From assembly GCA_023238725.1 (NCBI GenBank), contig CM041538.1:15808880-15872879 (forward strand): a stretch of 64,000 nt of DNA, written 5' to 3'. The notes under the pieces are model-generated. The model saw nothing but the letters and a program-made list of their open reading frames with translations. It was not told where the DNA came from and did not search any database. The DNA is from Scortum barcoo (lineage: Eukaryota; Chordata; Actinopteri; Centrarchiformes; Terapontidae). The position numbers and the translations under genes were made by a program. Positions 38,033 through 53,000 of the stretch are shown here, piece by piece. The first letter of the stretch is position 1, and every line of letters begins with the position of its first letter.

Positions 38033-41000
38033 ACCACTCCTCGTGTTTATTAGGTTTATCCCCTCATTTCAGCCAACCATAGAAGTCTCTGTTAGCTTTA
38101 TCAGCGCCATTATCAACAAGCTTGAAATCACCCTTTTCCTTTATCCCTTATCATTCCTCAGGGAGTCTGCTCCTTTCATTTCTTCCACACCAAAAGGAGC
38201 CACCCAAACGTGACTAAATGTTTGACACAGCAAACACACGCACACACACATAAACAGGAGTCGATAACAACTGTGGGAGAACGGCATTGGGAAAGATAAA
38301 CCCTCAGTAATCTACCAAGATCTGAAAGTCTGAAGCCTCTAAATAACTGCTGTGTGAGGGTAACTACACTGTATAGAGAACGCATGACAACATGGGAAAA
38401 TCTACACAAAATAGTAATTATCAGATATTTTTATTATGTTAACTTTGCATATCTATCCTTGTTGGAACTGTGACATCATTTCTTGTGGCATCAAGTCGTT
38501 CCTGGGTCATTGTTTCTACACCTCAACCATTGTGCTTCTAAAAGCTATCTCAACTTCTACGGCTATTTCCGTCTGTTTTGGGAAACCTCCCGTCACAATA
38601 CTGTCCAGCAGTGGAACAATAATGCAGACTCTATTGAATGCAGACACCGCCAGGCAAAAACTCAGGCAAGCAGGCTCCAGACTCCATCAACAACTACCAC
38701 TCATGGGACATGTTACTTATTGAGTGAAGGGAAAGTCTTTGTAGTGCTTTCTTAACTGCGGCGAGAGTAAATCGGCCCATTTTTCATCAGGCTGGATCAA
38801 AGGCAGCCGTCATTTCCATCCCCTGAGGCTACTCAAATATTGATTTGAACAAACCGGACCCTCAAAACTTGGCCTGGGTACTTGTGAATAATTTCCTGAA
38901 CTTTTTGTTTATGGGATAGATCATCAAAATTTAATGCCTCCATGAAAAGCAGACACTAAAAACAGTTGTGATATGTGACATTCCTAATTACACTTAATAC
39001 ATAACATGATGATTTAATTCAGAGCATGTAATCATATATAGTATCTGAATGAAGCACAAGGCTCATTACTCTATGTAGCCCAGTGAGACACATTTCCAGA
39101 CATGGATTAAAACATGGTGTTATAGAATTTTAAAACACTATTTTGAGAGTTATTTTAGAAATATTTGTGTGTTTCAGAAAGGACATTTCTGAATGTGGAA
39201 AACACACATATGGGGTCTTTATTACAAGGCAAAATCATGGCGCGTTAGTATGTAATTTAAAGACTTGCTGCAAATCAAATTTAGCATGGCTCCAAACTGG
39301 CTGACTCAAACTAAATTGTCATTAGGAATATTTTTCCACAGAGTGACCTGTGCCTGCTTATGAGTTCCACCCATCCCCAGCACAGCCATCCTGTCCAGTC
39401 GTGTTCTGTCCATTCTTATCCAGAGTCAATAGAGCAGAAATAGCACAACTTCCTACACGGCTAGCAGCTCAAAATGCCCTCGACGTCACCGCCTGCTAGG
39501 GGGCAAAATTGCTCCTCTGTGATTATCGGTTTATTTGCTCTGGACCGTGCCACAGACTGGGTTTGAGACTGACCACAGAGGCTGTATGGGTCCACTGAGA
39601 CAGACTGGACTGAGCAGCAGAGCCAGCTCAATGGGCTAAAGCTCTGCAGATACGCATCAGCACAACCCAATGATATTAAACATATAGTCACATGAATGCA
39701 TTAACAAGTGAGAATGTCATTGGTTTTGCAACTATTTGAGAAGAAGAACACTTTTATTAGTCCCACCAATGGGGAAATTCACAGGTTTTAAACCAAAGTA
39801 TTAGATTGGATTGATATTGGATGGTTGAAATCAATTCATCCTGAAGGGAAAATGAATGTGTTTATCAAATTGCCAATCCATCAGTAGCTGTTGAGACATT
39901 TCACTTGAAACCACAAATGTCCGTCTCATTTTGGCACGTCAGGAAAATTCAGCAAATCATCAAAGTAAGTAGGATTCTTCATCTATGAACCATGAATGTC
40001 TGTACCAAATATTATGGCAACAAATCCACGAGTTGTTGAGATATTTCCGTCCGGTCCAAAGTAGTAAACTAATCGACCGCAGAAGGGCTGACATTAGCAT
40101 ATGGACACACAAACAAACTCCCATAGGTATAGTCATAAGTATGCATGTACGCAAACATATGCAGCAGCAAAACACTGACACACACATAGCTGTTGCACAG
40201 TGTACTCATGGTGGAGATGGTTTTTGATTAAGGAGGAATGACTAACTCCATCACGTGCTACTAAAAGTCAGCAAGCCTCAGGCACACGCACACACGAGCT
40301 GTACACACTCAGCCGCACATGTACACGATCCCCAGACACGCAAACACACAGGGCTTTCCCATGACTCCATCCCACGCACCCAGTTCACCCCTACTGTTGG
40401 ACTTTCACTGGCTTTATAATCACAGTTCATCAGCAGTCTTCTCACTGAATCACACAGTAAATCTACTGACTCATGGACTCTGTTACACCAACTCTTAAAC
40501 CGCAATACTCAACAGAGCTGTACGAACACCAGAGGTTACTCCAGGGACGCTCCTATTAAACGCCCACTATTGAAATGCACTGGTCATTTATCAAAATGAC
40601 TGAATATCTCAGAAGATATTTAGACTCTAAATTTGAGAATTTGGTCAGCGCTCTTACAACTCTGCTAGATCGTTTTCTGGCAAACTGAATGATAAATGTT
40701 TACATTTCCTTAATGCCCTAACAAGCTGAAAACAAATATATTATAGCTCACTAAATTTAAATGGTTGAGGTCCAACTTTGAATTTGATATAGTGATATGC
40801 ACAGTGGCTATTCTTTATTTCCATTTCTGTTGTCACTAAAATCGTTCCTTATGAATTATGTGGTTAATTTAACACATTTATCCCAAATCCCCACTCTCCC
40901 CGCTCTCTCTCTCTGAAGGATATTTGGCACCAAGAACACACAAACAAACATAGATTTATGAGTGTTTCCCCTGTGACTACCTGCAGGTCCAGCAGTCTCC

Positions 41001-44000
41001 CCATTCCTCCAACATGGAGAGTGTTTGTACTCCCCTCCCTTTGTACCAGGCTTTGTGTACACAGCTGGGGAGTCCATTTTTTCAATTTCACCCTGTCCTC
41101 CTTTCTTCCTCCCTCCTCCCTCTCCATCCTCCTCTCTCTCCCCTCTCTCTCTCTCCTCCCTACCTTGCTCCACTCCTCATTAGGAAATGTCCACGATCAC
41201 TCCACAAAGAAAGTCTATTCTGTCAGTCCTGTGGGGATGTTGGGGAAAGGCAGGGGGGGGGGTGGGGGAAGTAGAGAAGAAAGGTGAGTGGGTATTTATT
41301 GCCAGATGTCTTTAAGGCTTCCTCTGACAAAGTCTACCCCCAAAATGTTGTATTTTCCAAGAAACAAGACCCCAGAGTTTTTGTGGAGGGACACAGAGTA
41401 AGAAGCCTCATTCAAAAACATGGAAGAAAACAAGCAAAAGAAGACTGGAGAAAGGAAGGTTAGGTTAAGTGTGGTGGATAATGTTTGAAGAAAACAGAAG
41501 ATGATGTGTTTTTTACATATATAAATACACAGGGCAAAGGAACGCAGGGGGAAATTACAGGCGAAGAGCCTTCCTAAACTTCAGTATAGGTAACAGCAGG
41601 AGGGGGGAGGAGGTGGAAAGTGAGGGTCACAGAGAGTTGAGAGGTGAACAAGAACAGAGAATATCCGGAGGTGTAAGGTTTCCTCTCCTTTTCTGAAAAA
41701 GGTGAACTGAGGTGAAGAGAAATTAAGCGCAGCCATTGATTCAGGTATTTTATTTTTACATCTCCCATGGGACTGCACCACCTACATCCAGCACCCACCA
41801 CTTCCCACCAAACACATACCTCGGGCTTCTGTTCAAAGCTCAGGAGACGAACACCCACTGTCTGTTTGCGCTGACTGCATGGAGTCATCCACGTCAGACA
41901 GGCCTGAGCGCTCACCAGCCACTGAAGTCATGAACTACCAGAATGCGTCTGGGCTGATAGGAGCAACAGTCATGACTGCACCACCATATCAAAGCCTTCC
42001 TGGTTTGATATCTTCCTTAACATTATAGTAAGCATGTGGGTAGGAAGCGTGTTTATAAAAGGCACGCCGTGGTCTACCACCCCTCCAATCTGACTGCTGG
42101 GTTTCCATCGCCTGGCCAATCAGTTCCTGGCTCAGTTGACTCCCAAGCTTGATAAAACTATTTTAGTCGCACGATGGGATTTGATTTAAAGAAACATTCC
42201 ACTCTTTTACAACCCAGCGGCTTTATTTGCTCACAGCAATAGGATAAGGATTGCAAATAGCCACACAAGCTGTACAGAAACCCTCGCTTTAGCCAGGTAA
42301 AAACAGTGAGCTCATCGAAAATGGCATTGCGGAGGAAAAGCTGTGTGTACATCCAGCAATATCGAGCATAATAGGTCAGTGTAACCAGTAAGATGGTTCA
42401 CTTTCACTCCCAAAGAGGCGTGTAAACTAGTTACAAATTAACTTTTGGATGTTGCCACTCAAATCTCAGTAATGACCATGTTGTTCATTATTATAATAGG
42501 AATTTATACCAGAACTACCAAAATAAGACTCATGTTGTAAAAATAATTGCAATGTACGTTGTATCAGCAGCTAGAATACGAAGCAAGGACCAGTGCTAGC
42601 AGGTCTCTGTCATATCTATACAAAGCTGAAAGGAAGACAGCGACAGAAGAACCATAACATACTGTATCAACATTAAAACGAGGATGAGCTCTCACCTCTC
42701 TCGCACTGCGGGCCAGTGAAACCATAGACGCAGGCACATCTGTTGGGCCCAATGCAGCGCCCACCGTTCTGGCAGCCATTTTCACACACGGCTACAGGAG
42801 ACAGTGGAAAAAAAAACAGTGATTCACAGAGAATTATACACTCTCACAGACACACAAACACCAGATCTTTCATGAAGATTTATATGACTTCACCTTTTAA
42901 TCACTCGCATCACCAACACATAAACACACTCTGTTTTGTGTATTTGTATTGCAAACATATGCGAGGATTTCCATCGATAACACCAACTCACTTTATGCCT
43001 CATTCTAACCCAAAAACTAACTCTAATGCAAGCCTTAAACAACTACATTACAACTGTTTTTGTTTGACCATGTATTTGGTAATATGACTCAAAGTTAAAG
43101 TATACAGTGGCTTTCTGATTGGGCCTTCTGCAAATACAGGCTGGAGCAATAGCAACCAATTACCTCACAAAAGTTGGAATAGCCTTAGAAAGTTCTCAAC
43201 CTTAAATTTTGTACAGATGCTGTATAATTATGAGGTTCAAATATAAAGAGTGAAATATTAAGTATGTCAATCAAAGTGCTGACTACTTACAGGCCTGCTT
43301 ACCCTCATAACTATATACTCTAGCAACTACATACTCTACACCCAGGGGTGCTGTCTGCACTGAAGCTTTCACTCACGTTGTCCACAGTGGCTGCCGGTGT
43401 AGCCCTTTGGGCAAGAGCACGAGTCCTCTGCACAGCTGCCTCCATTCATACACCTGACATTACAGGACTGAACTGTGGGTGAGAGGAGAGAGAGAGAGGA
43501 GGGGGGTTGATGGGGTGGGATGATGAGTGGGTAGGGCAGAAAGAAAAGAAAGAAGTGTGAACACATAGTCCTCAAATAACACAAGCTGCAGCACAACCAC
43601 AAAATAAATGAAAAAAGGATTTTTTTAACATGCAATTTGAGTTAATTAACACTTTATCAAATATTACTGGAACTATTAACCAAACCTAGACCTTAAAGAA
43701 ATGAAATGGGAACATTCATCGACTGACTGGTTAGATTGCTTTTTTATATTATTACCCAATCAAAAAGCACTTCAAGACAATTAAAATAACACACACACAG
43801 ATAAATGACTGTGGTCACTTTAACACATTAAGAGGCTTTTTCCACTTGAGTATGGTTTGTACAGCGCTGGTGTTTCTTTGGCAGCTTTAGATGAACAGAC
43901 AAGGCTCAAAAGCCCCCAGGCCACAAAACCAAGGCTAATTAAGCATACTGAGTGCAGGCAATAAGTCGAGCCAGCTGTATGCTACAGTCAGTCGGTCAGT

Positions 44001-47000
44001 CAGGAATTTGCTGGGAGGAGAGGGAAACTGGGTGAGGGGGCTACGAGAAGTAAGGCACAATGACAATTAATTCCAAACAGGATGCACGGAGGAGCAAATG
44101 CGAGACAAAGGAAAGGAGTAACTTTGAATAGTGGGTTAACAAACCAGTAGTGCTGTGGTGGTACAGGTATTGTAATGTGAAGCAGCTCCTGGTTGGCAGA
44201 CTGCTGCACCAGAATGCGAATCGGAATCTGACAGTCTCAAACACGTAGCAGCAGCTTTCATAAGGGAAACTAATTGGTCTTCCTGGCAGACAGGCAGCTT
44301 TCTGCTGAGCCAGCCTTTACTAAACACAAGAGGAGAGGAGACACCTACAGTGCTGAGCATTGGAGAACTGTGTCCTCGTAACGTTTCCTTGCATCCTCTT
44401 TTTGCTTTCATCCTGACTTAAGAGGATATTTTATTGTCCTTTAGTCTCCCTTTATTTTTCTTCCTTCCTCCACTCTTGCCTACTCTCTGCCTGTCATGCT
44501 CTTCTGTCTATATCCAAATCGCAAGTTCAACATTAATTTCCTTTCTCTCTCGCTCCATCTTTCTGTTTATGTCTCTTTCTTTCTTTAAAATTTCTGGCAT
44601 GCAGAGCAGTGGAGCAGAGGGGAAATGACTGAGCTTCCCCGTAGCTGAGTTTGTCTAATGAGACTTTTTGAGTTTGCACACTTGCCAACAGGAGACATTT
44701 CAGCCACTATAATCCACCCAATTATTCTGACTGTACCCAAACACACTAAATATGACTTATGTGAGTCATGATGAGTGAATGAACTCTTAGGTAGCTCTTC
44801 ACTGTGATCACCCACGCCTGCCTTACTGGCAGCTTGCACAGAGCAGACTTCAGTTTACATGAGTCAAAGCACAATAGCACAAATGCTGGATGGGGACCCT
44901 GTGTAGTTTAGGTAAATGCAAGGTGTAATTCACTTAAATTGTCAACAAGGCTTTCATCCGCTCCATATATTTAATGCATGTAAAGTCTTAAAGGAATTCC
45001 AGTTAACTTTCTTATGTGCAGCACTTGGCAGACTCTATGTACAGATTTGGCAGAAACTACTTTTTGTCTGGATTGTGTCTCATGGCAACATATGGTGATA
45101 AATTAAAGCAAATAGTTTGGGACTCTGGGGCAGGCTGCGCTTATAGGTCAGTGTACTAGTGCGCTGCCGCCCTCTTTCTCTCCCCTCTTCTCGTGTACTC
45201 GCACGGGAGATGTGTCTTCATCTCAAGTTTCAAACTCGGCTCCATTCAAGACGTGAGGTTAGCGCTGTGCACTCTACTCACTCTCTTTCTTCACTCAAGG
45301 CCAACAATCGGATCCGTGATGTGAAACATGAATAATGATTGCAGTGAGTGATTTCAGCAATTTTCTGCCATGGAACAAACCATGGAGAAAAACGTTCCTG
45401 CAGGCTGCAATGTGGATTCCCCCAAAGCTGAGGGCAACTTGGGTAAACTTTTTTTTCTCTAAACTCTTTTTTTTTTTTACTTTTCAGAAAGTCCCCCTTG
45501 CCTACAAAAAAAAGGTTTTCTAAATAGGTCAAGAACATATGGGAGATGTTTTTTGGGAAGGAGATGTTGATGAATCTCTCTGTCCGCTCATTGCCACTGA
45601 ACTCTCTCCCCTCATGAATAGAGGATGATGGGACAGGTGCTGGAGAGATGGAGGTCCCAGCCACAGAGATTTTGTTACTGTCATATGTTTTTTTTCTGTA
45701 ACAGGAACTAGAGGGGAGAAAGAGGAGGAGGAGGAAGCACATTTGGAGACAGGAGGCGATGATCTCACTGGCTAACTTCGCCTCTCGCCCCCCTCCTCGT
45801 GGCAAATCCCCCCCGCAGGTGGAGAAAGATGGTTTGGCCCAATGACCCGTGCCTGGAAAGCTGCACGTGTAGAGCAACAGGGTGGGGGGCTATGCATGTG
45901 TATGCATGTGTATGTGTGTGTGTGTCTTCCAGACGTTGAGCAAAAGGAGTTGGGTGTAGCTTTGCGGCACCACAATGCACCTCTGTGTTCTGGTAGTGTC
46001 GTCGGTGAGCTGTTCACATCTGGGTGTTTTTTACGAGAGGCTGCGAAACACAGGAAGTCCACGCTTGTGTGTTGAGTGTGTGTGCGGGTACATGTGCGTC
46101 TGATGGAAAACTGAGGAGCTTTATAGTCTTGTTTTGTCCTGATTTACACACACCCTAGGGACCACTGACAAGTCAGCCTCAGTTTCAGCATGGATGCAGC
46201 AATGTAGTGAAACAGAGAGCTGCAGGAGATGCCATCAAAGCAGGTTAGGAGTCAAACTCAAACATTTCTTTCCATTTTAGGAAACTCACAGTCCTTCACC
46301 TGGAACTATGTACCTCACAAATATCAAAATCAATTTTCTGGACAAATTAGACCAATCCAATTTATTTGCTTATATACCTCATACTTCACAGTATGGAGCA
46401 TTACTTAGCGGTCAAGATGTGCTACACTGAAGCGACATGGCTTCTAATTAAAAAGGCCTCTCTCTGCTTTCCCACTATTCTCACTATTGCTCCTTGTCAA
46501 TAGCCAGTGGAGGCCTGTCAGTCTTAAGACAGCTGTTTCTCAGCATTAGAGCAAGAACGTCCACAGTAATGATTTTGTAATTATGGTTATGGGAAGACAA
46601 GGTTATAAAGATGACCCTGTACGATCCTCTGCACAGCTGCTCAGCCCTAAACTGCCAGTGGCTTTATTACAGGGGTAACTTACAGCGTGAAGTCTTGTCG
46701 TCTGGGAACTGACATGTAACTCCATTTTATCAGTAAACACCACCTCGGCTTTGCAAAAGATCTCACTTTTTCAATTCTGCAAATCTGTTAACTTCTAAAT
46801 GTCTGCCAGGATATCCACAGAAACACGTGCTCGTACTGTTCATTGGCAAACTGCAAAGATTCCAGGAAGAGGCATAAAAAAATCATAGACAACCATCTGT
46901 GTGGACACAACATTAATCACAGACATGTGGATTAAATGTAGAAAATCTCAAATGTGTTGCTGATTTATTTAAACCTCTGCATTCCACAGGCACGATGTGA

Positions 47001-50000
47001 GACATAAAGATGCTATCTATAACCCAGCGAACCAGGGTGCTAGAATCAGGCTGTGTAATTAAGGCAGAGGAAATTGGCGTTTCCAAACTGATCTCCATGG
47101 AGCTGCAATTTGTTTCCAACTGCACTGAATTATCCTGTTAAATGGTGAACTCTCTCCAAGGGCTGAATTTGGGAGTTAGCGTGTTTGGGAAGACAAGATC
47201 TACGACAAGGAGTATTTGCCTTCTCTTGGCATAACCTAAAGCCTCCGAGACAGATAATGTTGTGAAAACAGTTTTAAACTTTATTTGTAATGTGTCAGCT
47301 TAGCAGTGATATGTTAAACACCTCTAAAACAGTGAGCATGGCTCTGTGGGAATTTAAATCAAAACAAAGCTTTATAACCAAATATCTTTCTTACTTACTT
47401 TTCATAGTTTAGTAGAATTACAGCTTCATGCTTGAGACCAATTATTGCAAACTCTTGCCAAGTAAGATGACTTCCACGGTTACTTGGAGTCAGTCCACTG
47501 CATTCAGCATTTACTGATGGGTGTGTGTTTATCTCAGGTCCTAAAGCTGTTTGACCTCTAACACTTATGAAAGCCACCAGAGAGGCCACAGGAAGGTCTT
47601 TCGCAGTGATACACTCTTGACACTGCACTAAAACATATTTCCCATTTACTAATCAGAGAGTATCATGAGGTATCTCAGCAGTTTTCGTTCCCTGCCTCAC
47701 CTCACTGCCTGCAAACCTGTAAAAAAGTCACAATAAATCCCTGAGAATTGCAGAGTTTGACAGTCGGTTCTGTCCAACTCTGGTAAGCTCTCACTCTAAT
47801 TTATCACTTTCTCGCACCATTCCTGCCCCTAAGGAACATGACTTCATAGCTCTTGACAAAGCACTGACTCTGCAGGAGATCTGTGCGTATCCTGCCATGT
47901 GGGTCAGAGGCTGTTTTTCTCCACCCCACCCTCCATGCCCTTCCTCTGAGGGTCATCCTTGCTTATGGCTGGAACAGATCCTGTTTTACACCTCTGGGTC
48001 ACAGCCAACTGATGCTCACTGTGAGTGTTTTTTGTCTGTCTGTTTCTACACGATTGTGAGTGCCTGTGTACATCTGTGTCTGTTAGTGTGTGCAGTTGTG
48101 TGAGTGAAAATGTGTGTGTTAGTGGGCTTAATGGAATGCAAGCATGTGTAAAGGGTCTGGCAGGGGCCAGGCGTGACTGACGAGCTGACTTTGGCTGACT
48201 AAAGCAGTGAAGCTGAACACACTGCACGCTACTTGATATACACATCACCACGTACTTTGCATGCTCCCAAAGTGCCGCTTAACGACAATGTTTTCTGCAT
48301 GTCCGGCACATATTAACTTCATATTTAAACCCTGCACACACTGCACTAATCTCACTAAGACAAACGTGATTTCACACACTCTGTGTGCGCAGTAAAACAC
48401 CTCGCTCCACTCCAAACACACACACACACACATCCTGAGTGGTCTGTAACTAAGCCCAGCAGACTGAGCTGGGGCAGCCAGACTCTCTACTTTAATCCTG
48501 ACAAACTCTGTGACCTGCAGGCTGCAGCGCAGCCCTGGGACTCTATACACTAATATTACACTGGCTACAGTACTATTCTCGCTCCCATGAGAGAAGGGTG
48601 GAACCATTACATTGAGAAAATAACCAGGGCAATTGGATGAGTAGGAACTGAAACTGCTCTGTGTAACACGCAATATCATTTCATCAGTAGTTTAGACCAC
48701 TTAGCAAGATCACACAGTTCTGTGAAGTCAGACTGGAGGTCATTTAGAAGAATAATGAGAATATAATAATTATATACTTACCATTACAACAATGGTCTAC
48801 TGAATTATTGAGCCAATCCTTGAGTAAGGAATCAACAAAAGGCACTTTAACCTCTGTGCAGTCCTGCTGCTGGACCTGTCTACAGGATTCAAATACTGGA
48901 CTTACACAAAAAGAATGATATATTATTGGTCTAAATTTTAAAACTGATGGATGTCTGCTGCAGCTCAGGTGTAGAGCTCAGAGTGGGCTAAAGCAGAAGT
49001 TTTTTTGAGGGGGAAACATGCTGTTTTGCTTTCTGGAGGAGAGTTATGTGAGAGGACTGATCTCACTCACGTATCTGTCGGGTCAAAATAAAGCCAACAA
49101 ACAGTTAGCTCAAACTGAACCCAGAGTTGCTTCTGGCCTCTGGATGTGGGGGAAGAAATGGAAACTGCTTTGAATAAAACTGTCAGATGAATGTCAAGTA
49201 ATGGATGAAATTAAGCTAAATAGCTATTCCCCTGTTTTTATTCTATCTATCTATTAACGCCTTACAATAAGGTTTGATGAAGCCTCAGTTACTGCATGTG
49301 TGTGCGATGAGTGGCGCTGTTACTGACCTCCTGCTCCTGCTCCACAGCTGGGAGAGAGCTGGCCACTTGAACAGGTACACATGTTGGGTCTGGAACAGAA
49401 GCCATCGCCACATGAGTTCCTGCAAATTGCTGGAGAGAGGAGAGGAGAGAGGAGGAAAGTGAATTTGACCGGTTCATTAATTTTTCATGCGTTCAGCCAT
49501 ACATGGTGGTATAAACACAATTATCCCACTTCCATTGTTTATCTCCTCCACTGGGCTTTGTAGTGTCGTATTAAAGAGGATTTAAGGATTGAGGAACTTA
49601 CGAACAATACACTGGTTCCCTCCTGGCAGAGTCTTCCAGCCCGGACAGCAGTATGAATGGAAGCGAGAGCCACACACATTGGGCCTGATAGAGACAAAAA
49701 AAGAAAGAATAACAAACTCACTAATCACCCAGACCTCCCAAACATATTTTAGTAAAAGCCCTAAATAAATACACAAAGTTATAAGTTATTTTCTCTGCAT
49801 GACCTCTGCTTTCAGAATGAACACAAAAAAACATTGATACAAAGCCTCATGCAGTGATGGATGGAGGTATTTTCAACGAGGGGAGGAGGGAAAGGAAATG
49901 CGAGGGGCCTACAACACGAGGAATTGCATTTTGTTTTCATTCAAGGCTGAATTTAAACTTGCAAGGACAGGATGTATAAAGTCCTCCTTTCTCCCAAATT

Positions 50001-53000
50001 CCATGCCCGGCTGTGCCGCTGTCTGGCAAATATCCAGTGCTGCTCCCCTCCACAGCGACCTCTGACCCCGTCTGACAGATGTAAGAGCCATCACAGCTTA
50101 TGGAGCACTTGATTTGCCTGACAGGTTAGCCACAAAGATTTCCTCTGAGGAGATGGCTTAACCACATCTAGAGATGACTGGCCTCTGCTCACACGCGCAC
50201 AAAACACCGACACACAAACATGCAGCGTAGTACCGAGATCTGCAGCTGCCTCACAAGTTAATGCAAAGAACACTTCGGTTTTTATCTACTGTGAACAATT
50301 ATGTACCCACTTATAACTCAGTTTATTTAGAAACGGGGTAAAAATCCCAACATGCATCAATCACAAAACCCAAATCCATGTACCATAGGAAAGTGTGCGT
50401 GAGTCAGTCCATGCGCTCAAGTGAAAGACCCATAAAGCTGTTTAACAAGCTGAAAGAGCTCCAACAATGTGGTGGTACTAATGATATCCTTAGTGACCTT
50501 TCAAAGCATATAATGACGAGTGTATCTGTGGTCATCCGTGTTGGTGGTTAGTTGCTTGCATTTGCTGATGGCATGACTAAGAATTGAGGGACCACAGTTT
50601 TGTAAATTTGGATAAAGCCTGATCCAGATGCTCATGGTAAAGTCATTTGCCACAGGGATCACATCTCTTTGGTCGAGACATAATTTATGACTGTTTAAAG
50701 TAACGCTAGATTACCCAGTGTCTTTTGACGCTGACCAAGAACTAGTAAAATTAGACTCAATAAACGTTTAAAAGGATGAGATTTATTCCTGCATTTCTAC
50801 ATAGTTGAAGGACTCAGAGAGACAGATCAAAATTATTAAAGAGATATGTTCTGACTTTTTGTCCTGAATTTCCCATGATGAAATTCAATAGGCTCTTCTA
50901 TTAGATTTTGCCTGCCTGTTAAATGCCCTCATCTTTCAAACTCAATTTATAATTTATGACGCATGTTTTCTGTCAAATATTCAAAGTCTCAAACCTTACC
51001 AAAGTTGATCCCGATGACATCACTGTCACTATTTTTCTAAACTTTGTAGAGCTCCCTCCAGAGCCACAGAGGACATTTTACAGCTGTTTTCACAGGCTGA
51101 GTGGTACACCTCATGGCAAGTTGACTGACTTTCTTGTGAGAAAGGCAGCAAATCCACAGATCTGAGAAGGTACTGCAAATGGTATACATGTTTGCTCATT
51201 GAATGACTTTAATTAATACTTTGACATTCTGGGAAATATGCAATTTCTTGCAGAGAGTTTAATTAGAGAATCGACACCGCTGCACAATAACTATGTAGCA
51301 GGAACCAGACGCTGGTTAGCTTAGCTTTGTGTGAAGAAGTTAGGTAAACAGTTTTCCTGGCTCTGTCCAAACCGACTTACCAGCACCTCTAAAGCTCATT
51401 AAGTAACATTATATTTACACAAAACAAAGTGCAAAAACATCAATTTGCCATTTTACAGGGATTTATGTGCCAGACTATTTCTTGGCTGCGACCAGTTGCA
51501 ACCGGTCGGTTAATTCCTAGACAACTAAAGCTGTAAATGTCAACACATTCTTGTTAGTGAACAGTCTACAACTTAAATATACATCTTTTAGGTGGACACG
51601 CCGTCTAAACCAGGAGATTAGAAGGACAGTGTGGAAGTGGGAAATTGAGTGTTAGCAAGTTCCTCCTGCTTGAAAACAGATGACCTTCTTTCTCTTCTTC
51701 ACCACACAGTATCCATAGTAACCCCGGGCTGTCACTAGGGAGATGACAGCTGGGGTTTTAATCTCTGATGGATGGAGAGCAGAGCACACCTCCAAACACA
51801 TTACCAGATGGCACCGAGAGACAGACAAACAGGTGGGCAGTGCAGACGAAAGATATTTACGTAGGTGGAACTGGTGGTGAGTGGAAGATAAAAATAAAAC
51901 AGGAAGGGGAGAAGAGTCAGGAGCAGTGGGATTTTTTGGGAGATTCACAGAGACCGAGGATGTGGAGGTTGGTTTTTAGAGAGAAAGTGTGAAGGCAGCG
52001 AGAGGAGAGAAGACAGGATGGTGGGAAAAGGAATGGGGGATCAGTGGGAGGGAAAGCAAAACAAATTTATGTTGAGAAGAGGAGGAAGTGGGAGGAGGAG
52101 GAGTGGGAGCGGAAAACAGAGATATGGAAACAAAGGAGAAAGCAGCATACGCAAGAAGAGGCCAGACCCTCGGTGGGGGCTGAATTTCTGGGGAAAACAC
52201 ACAAACCAAAAGAGGGCTTCGCAAAAACTTGAGAAATGCGCGGAGTGAGACGTCGGCATTCCAACACTTAATGAGCAGTGAGCCCGACTTCTTCCTTGAT
52301 ATATTTCTCCACAAAGCGTTGAAGATTTTCCACTGTTACAGGCCGAGGGGATGTCAATATATGAAGGATTATAGAGGTCTGACCCTGAGGTGCTCTGGTT
52401 TGTTATTCTTCCTCTCTCTCTCGCTCTATCTCACTCTCTCAGTCTTTCCTCCAGGTCAGTGCCTCGTCTCCTATCATAGAGAGGCGGCTTTAGAGGATGA
52501 ACTGAAGTAAAACAGCATGAGAGACAGCCATAAAAAAAATACGTTTACGCCCCAGGGGTTTTCCTCAATATTGAAATGTCCTACTGTTCTCAGGGCTCAA
52601 TCTAAAGGAGATTAACTCTTCTGTGGCCATGTCGCTGCCTTTGAAGTTGCCTCCCGGGCCGTGGATCGCTCGTTAACTGCCATTAATAGTAATAAAGGGA
52701 AAATGGCTGCCACCTCGTCCAAGGGGAAATATGAAGAATGAAGTAAAGACGGATACTGTAGTCAAGTCGAGTTCAAAGTCCAAGGAAGGGGGAGGCTGTT
52801 TCACAGAGAGTGGAGAGTAGGCGAAATAAGTATTATAACCATACTATAAAAATAGATATAAAACTATAGTTTTATGTATGGTGTCTGCTTACCTTGTGAT
52901 TTCAAGATACTGAATTAATGAATGTCTTGAGTTGAAACAATAAGTTGATTAATCCATTAATAGAAAATAAATCTAAAAGAAATAATTTTGACAATTCATT

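Larger units (their letters stand above)
34147..42695 (-). other. fbn2 intron between EGF3 and hybrid 1 exons
   Basis: 8.5 kb, the largest intron. Contains GT-rich tracts near 37.6 and 38.0 kb, a LINE-tail/teleost repeat cluster at 39.7-40.1 kb, a polypyrimidine stretch at about 41097-41166 and a 9-bp-stem hairpin at 36139-36160. No exon-like sequence seen. Confidence 0.6.

Noticed and set aside
45278..45877. 199-codon open frame on the minus strand, longest in the window
   Set aside because: Inside an fbn2 intron, with no recognisable domain, low-complexity Lys, Leu and Ser runs from polypurine/polypyrimidine DNA, and no splice partners in phase. Most likely chance.
48245..48679. 144-codon minus-strand frame
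   Set aside because: Intronic, begins in CA/GT-rich sequence, no family resemblance.
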